From positions 17,919 through 81,918 of the forward strand of contig WBMW01003261.1 in the NCBI GenBank assembly GCA_013396635.1: 64,000 bases of DNA. The letters are read 5' to 3'. The position numbers and the translations under genes were made by a program. Below, piece by piece: positions 59,300 through 64,000 of this stretch (the stretch's first letter is position 1; the number at the start of each line of letters is the position of its first letter). The notes below the pieces were generated by a model, which made no database searches, was not told where the DNA came from, and saw only the letters and a program-made list of their open reading frames with translations. Source of the DNA: Penelope pileata (taxonomy: Eukaryota > Chordata > Aves > Galliformes > Cracidae).

Positions 59300-60345
59300 C
59301 CTCTGAATTGGAGAGATAGGGCTATGGACAGACTATTCAGTTGATAAGGAATTGGCTGAATGGCTGGATCCACATAGGTGTAGTCAGTGACTCGATGTGT
59401 AGATGGAGATTGGTAATGAGTGTTGTTCCTTGGGAGTCCAATTTTGGGACCATCAAGCAAGTTTGCTGATGACACCATGCTGAATGGTGTGGGAGAATTT
59501 CTGCACAACAACGGACATGTGAGCAATCCAGCAACTGTGGACAATGTACAAATCNATGGTGCAGTTGATACAATGGAGGGAAGGCATTCCATCCAGAGGG
59601 ATCTAGACAGGCTTGAGAAGTGGTTGCATGTGAATCTCATGAAGTTCAACAAGGCCAAATGCAAGGTGCTGCGCCTGTGTCACGGCAAATTCTGGTATCA
59701 GTACAGACTGCGGGATGAATGGATGAACAATATCACACAGAGAAGAGCCTACAGATAGTGATGGATGAAAAACTGAACATGACAGCAGCTTGCACTTGCA
59801 GCCCAGAAAGTCATTGTATTCTGAGTTGCTTCAGAAGAGGACTGGCCAGCAGGGTGCGGGTGGTGACTAGCCCCTCTGCTCTGCCCTTGTGAGGCCCAGC
59901 CTGGAGTACTGAGTCCAGATCGAGGATGAGGAAGCTGGAATTTCTCAGTCTAGAGAAGAAAATCTTCAAGGAGATCTTGTTGTAGCCTCTCAGTATTTCA
60001 AGCAGGCTTATGAGAAACATAGGAAGGGACTTTTTACTAGGGCATGTAGTGATAGGACAAGTAGGGGTCAGTTGTTGAAAACTGTATAAGGGTAGATATA
60101 GATTAGATATAGGGAAGATATTTTTCATGATGAGGGTAGGGAGACACTCATGATGAGGGTGGGGATGTGTTGCCCAGAGGAGTTTTGGGTGCCCCATTCC
60201 TGGAAGAGTTCAAGACCAGGATGGTTGTGACTTTGAGCAACCTGGTCTAGTAGGAGGGCCTACCCATGGCAGGGGGTTTGGAACTATATGATCTTTAAGA
60301 TCTCTTCCAACCCAAATCACATTATAATTCTATAATTCTATGATT
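59300..60345 (+). pseudogene. CR1 LINE, ORF2 broken, with an ambiguous base
   Basis: Plus-strand CR1 begins in the palm region (gataaggaattggctgaatgg, about 59342). It has an intact FADD codon set at 59462-59473 and a CKVLRLCHG block near 59665. The C-terminus and 3' untranslated region are decayed, with a tail tataattctataattctatga at 60322-60343. About 80 bases that CR1 does not normally have lie between the catalytic box and the N at 59555. The normal sequence (ggtgcagttgataca) resumes right after it. Confidence 0.9.
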
Positions 60346-63300
60346 TATTTTTAATGCTGTAATATTTAGGTTGTGTTTTGTGCAATTTTATACTAATGGA
60401 TGAGTATTATGGAATATTACATCAGCAGGTTCCTAAAATGCTTAAAAAAGTCTTACAAAATGCAAATGTAGGAACAGAGTACTCCTATAAACATTTGCAC
60501 ATGTGGGCATATCTGCAACTGTGGGGACAAGCCCCAGTGGTTTTGAATGTAGCTAAAAATTACGTGCTCTATACATACATTTAAAAAAAAAGAAAGCTTA
60601 ACTAGTTTCTCAAAGCATTTGAAACACTGGAACAGCTACTGAAATTTCAAATAAGAATTTAAACAAGAATAAAGCGTGACCTCATTAACTATCCCATAGT
60701 TATGTGCAAATGTAGGACTTGAAAAAAAATGCAGTGATTTAAATGTGTACATGGTTGCTCTAACAACTCAAGCTTAAACCAACCTCCATATTCTCATGAG
60801 TTGATCTTCTTGGGGATTTATTCTAATTGCTTTTTATCAATACATTTTTCTTTCATCTTATTATTCCTCTTATAATTCACAAAGGAAATCGTGCTCATTA
60901 ATGAGAATTAGCAAGGACTTATTAAGATCAAATGCCCTTTTCCCTTTTTGCCTTTTTGCTCAAGGGCAACTACTGCAGATCTTTCTGATATCCTGGGCAG
61001 GAGTTAAAGTAATTTATTTCATAGTAAATTATTCTTTAGTGCCAGAATCACAGTGTCACATGGGGCACTCAATGACAATCCTATTTACAATATTACCAAA
61101 ACCATTTAATTCTACTGTTTCATTCTTTTTTCTCTTCTGAAGTTTGAAACATTTCATTGCTGGAAGCAGCACCACAGCTGGTGTATGAGATGAGAGATAC
61201 TTCCCCTCTCTGTGTCCTAAGGACAATTAAATACAGTCCTGAAGGACACAAGTAACTGAAAGAGGATTTTGATTCTGTGTGTACAATTTCTGTAGAAACC
61301 AACAGGTGTTAATTTGGCATTACCTAGAGCAATATTTGGAATGTAGCTTAGTATGTTACATCTATGACTCTTTCGAGCTGCAAGAAGGAAAGTTCTGCTG
61401 TTTTCACCCTTTCTAGACTAATGCTTTTACTTGCTCATACAATAAAAAAGTATTTAGGGCTGAAGTATAGAAAAGATTATTGATATTGATGTTAATTTAA
61501 ATTAAAGGTAATTCACTGAATTCACAAAACCAGAGATGATAATTTCTGGAACATTCAAAAAAAAATGTTTCAGCTGATACCAAATAATGATTTGATACTG
61601 CTCAATCCAGTACTCAATCCAATATGTTATGTCTTAACAGCTTCCAAAAAAGTTAAACTGTGAAGCTTCCCTACTTTGAGGTTTGTTCATTTATATACAT
61701 GTTTGTATGAAATATTCAATTATATAAATAATTATAGTATATATACCATTATTAACATTTTTTCTACAAATAAAAATAACATATTTTTCTGTATTATAGT
61801 CCGTATGTATGTATTTATATATTAAATTGCAGATGTCCTTTATATATTTCTGTATACCCAATTTATATATATTATTTATGTATACATATATTTTTATGTA
61901 TACATGCATACATACATATGTGTATATAAAAATGTAATGCATATTATAATGTAATATAATGTTGTATAATATAACAATATGCATAATTACACATTATATT
62001 TTTCCCATATCTATACATATAGTCCTTTTAGTTAATCTCTTAACCGTTAAATGGTACCAGCCCACAGTAACCTTTCAAAGATTTGAATGCTCCTGGGTTA
62101 GCAGTTTGGGATATTCACTTTTTCTGCACAATGGTCATCACAGCATCACATTTATTGAGATCATTGTCAGCAATCATATTCTACAGAACTCTTCAGTATG
62201 CTTTAATCTTCTTACCAAATTTAAGGATGGCATCACGCTGTTTATTATTCAATTTAATGTCTCCTCACACAAAGTCATCTTTTTCTGTGTGTGCAGGTAG
62301 TTTTTTCCTCCATGGGCCCCCAAATTCCATCTACTATTGATTTGTCAATGCCTCACATGTTGCTATTTTGAATGAAAAGGAATTGTTAATATGACTTAAT
62401 TTATAACATGTATTTATAATTTGCATGCAGTTTCCATTGAGTGTAGACTGGCCTTACTGATGAGGGCTCAGATGTTCAGTACTAATCTACTCAAATATTT
62501 GAGTCAGTAAAGACTAGTACATGGAAATTTGTGTTGAGGCTGAGATTCCCATGCAATTGGCTAATTATCAAAATTTTGTAAAAGAGAAATTTAAAAATAG
62601 AACTCTGGGATTAATTTTATTTATGGCTTAGACTGTTCAGTTCAAATATTTATCTAGTATGAAAAATTTATTACAGAAAAGCTTTTCTCCTCTAAAATGT
62701 GGAATTCTTAGGAAAAAGTGAAATAATCAGCTTTACTGTAAAAAAAATTTGGCCCATCATATTGTGTCTGAATACAGTGGTAGGCTTATGGTTTCCAAGA
62801 TGAACTTAAGGGACTAAAGCAGTCATTTTTTTGTGGAAGTTTATCATGTAAATTGTTTTTTTAATCCCTTGAGGGACTTTTAAAATCAAAGAATTTCAAA
62901 TAATTACCTTACTCCTAAACTGTTGTATTTATTTGTGATGGTGAAACTGCACTTATGAAGTCTCGTGCTAACTTTAAACTTTTAGAACAGAAGGCCCACA
63001 AGGAGTGAAAGAAAGTGATGTACAGAAGTCATCTGTAGGCTCTGAAGAAATTTCTTGGTTTTTCTAACTGTTCCTTGTCTCCCGCTGCACCACATTTAGT
63101 TAGAACAGCAACAGTAAGATCAAAAAGGTAATACAGATGAGAGACTGCTCCCTTAGAGGTTCAGGAATTTTTCAGTTCAATTAAAGCTAGAGTCTCTAAA
63201 AAAAGACAAGGAGAAAAAGTAAACAGTGTTGTAATGATAAAAGAAAATTTTGCTCATTATTAATAAAGTATTTTGAATTGTACTAAAACATATAGAAAGA

Positions 63301-63779
63301 AGGCTTTGTAGGTGTATCATGCATGAGGATATAAACTTTTAAATAATCCAACTGTCCTGGTCTTCTATCCTCTTTCCAAGGGGCATAAAAGTACGACTAT
63401 CAGCCAAAACCAGAATTTTATTAAAGATGTATGTTGTCCTTTAATATCTCTTATTTACAGGATTTTTTTCAGTCATTGTTGTACTAAGAAACTTATTATT
63501 AATGTATGCCCAGGAGACATTACTTTCCAACAAATGTTTGAGAAGTCTGGGCAGTCATACTTAATTCCTACTGCTGTCCTCCAAACTCTCATCTGCTGTC
63601 ATCAAATACTCTCCTTTCTCCTGCAAAAGGGGTGTCAAAATGAGAATTTTGGCAGACTGGACAGAGGCCCTTGTAACCCACATCAGACTTCTGGTATACA
63701 GGAGTCATGCTCTAAAAGCTGTTACTTGAAGACATTAAATGTTCGGGAGGAAACTGAGATGATATTCCTGCTGAAATTC
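60346..63779. other. Unique AT-rich DNA
   Basis: No gene recognised. 61690-62010 is extremely AT-rich with many TATA/ATGTATACAT words. Confidence 0.5.
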
Positions 63780-63984
63780 GGTAAACACAAGTGCAAGGCT
63801 ACTACAGGGGAACTACAGGCTGTTGAGCCTCACCTCTGTGCCTGGGAAGATCATGAATAAAGCCTTCTGGGATCTATGTTAAGGCATATGCAAGACAACA
63901 ATGTTACGCAAGACAGGCAGCATGGCTTCACCAAGGACATACAAATCATGCTAGATCAATCTGGTGGCCTTCTGAAGTGGAGTG
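63780..63984 (+). repeat. CR1 LINE fragment, cut by a probable LTR
   Basis: Plus-strand CR1 ORF2 fingers region: ggggaactacaggctgttgag, cctcacctctgtgcctggga, gacaggcagcatggcttcacc, then gtggccttctgaagtgg. It stops abruptly at 63984. Confidence 0.85.
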
Positions 63985-64000
63985 TGTAAGAGACTATTTT
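63985..64000 (+). mobile_element. Probable start of an LTR, running off the window
   Basis: TGTAAGAGACTATTTT matches the first 16 bases of the LTR at 7927 (TGTAAGAGACTGTTTT) at 15 positions, and it begins exactly where CR1 homology stops. Only 16 bases are visible. Confidence 0.5.

Noticed and set aside
61690..62010. Replication origin or matrix-attachment region
   Set aside because: Extreme AT richness alone does not support a functional call.

Overview
This is a repeat-rich, AT-rich stretch of a bird nuclear genome with no host protein-coding gene that I can support. The bird assignment rests on three kinds of repeat. There are many CR1 LINE copies, several ending in the CR1-type ATTCTATG/ATGATTC tail. 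There are ERVL-type LTRs and an ERVL-like pro-pol remnant. There is a deleted mariner of the kind known from chicken. The mariner would fit a galliform, but I cannot fix the species. The window reads as intergenic or deep intronic DNA.

Layout. 1-3.9 kb shows nothing recognisable. 3.9-15.8 kb is a retrovirus-derived cluster: solo LTRs at 3915-4431, 7927-8780, 9172-9692, 9872-10640 and 15254-15811, old CR1 pieces, and a U6 snRNA pseudogene joined directly to a broken ERVL-like pro-pol fragment (about 13491-15087). 15.8-24.4 kb is mostly unique DNA with short CR1 ends and a possible LTR-like segment near 20 kb. 24.4-27.6 kb holds the longest CR1, with decayed endonuclease and reverse transcriptase domains, followed by an LTR fragment. 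27.7-38 kb is mostly unique, with a candidate processed retrocopy at 32.1-32.5 kb and an inverted CR1 pair at 33.0-34.3 kb. 37.3-42.3 kb is another LTR and CR1 cluster. 44.5-45.3 kb is the deleted mariner. CR1s follow at 46.0-46.7, 53.4-54.9, 59.3-60.3 and 63.8-64.0 kb, with a second mariner piece at 55.7-55.9 kb. At the last 16 bases another LTR appears to begin inside a CR1.

Nested insertions with target-site duplications give a relative history. CR1 copies came first. Retroviral LTRs of several kinds then landed in or beside them (duplications gacat, gttct and atgat), and a U6-ERVL chimera landed in another CR1. No element looks capable of autonomous movement. Most CR1 frames are broken and some catalytic motifs are substituted.

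All four ambiguous bases (25674, 37634, 41111, 59555) lie in repeats, next to duplications or missing blocks. They look like unresolved assembly joins rather than single unknown bases. I found no new biological system. The most interesting items are the U6-ERVL chimera, the candidate retrocopy and the nested LTR history.
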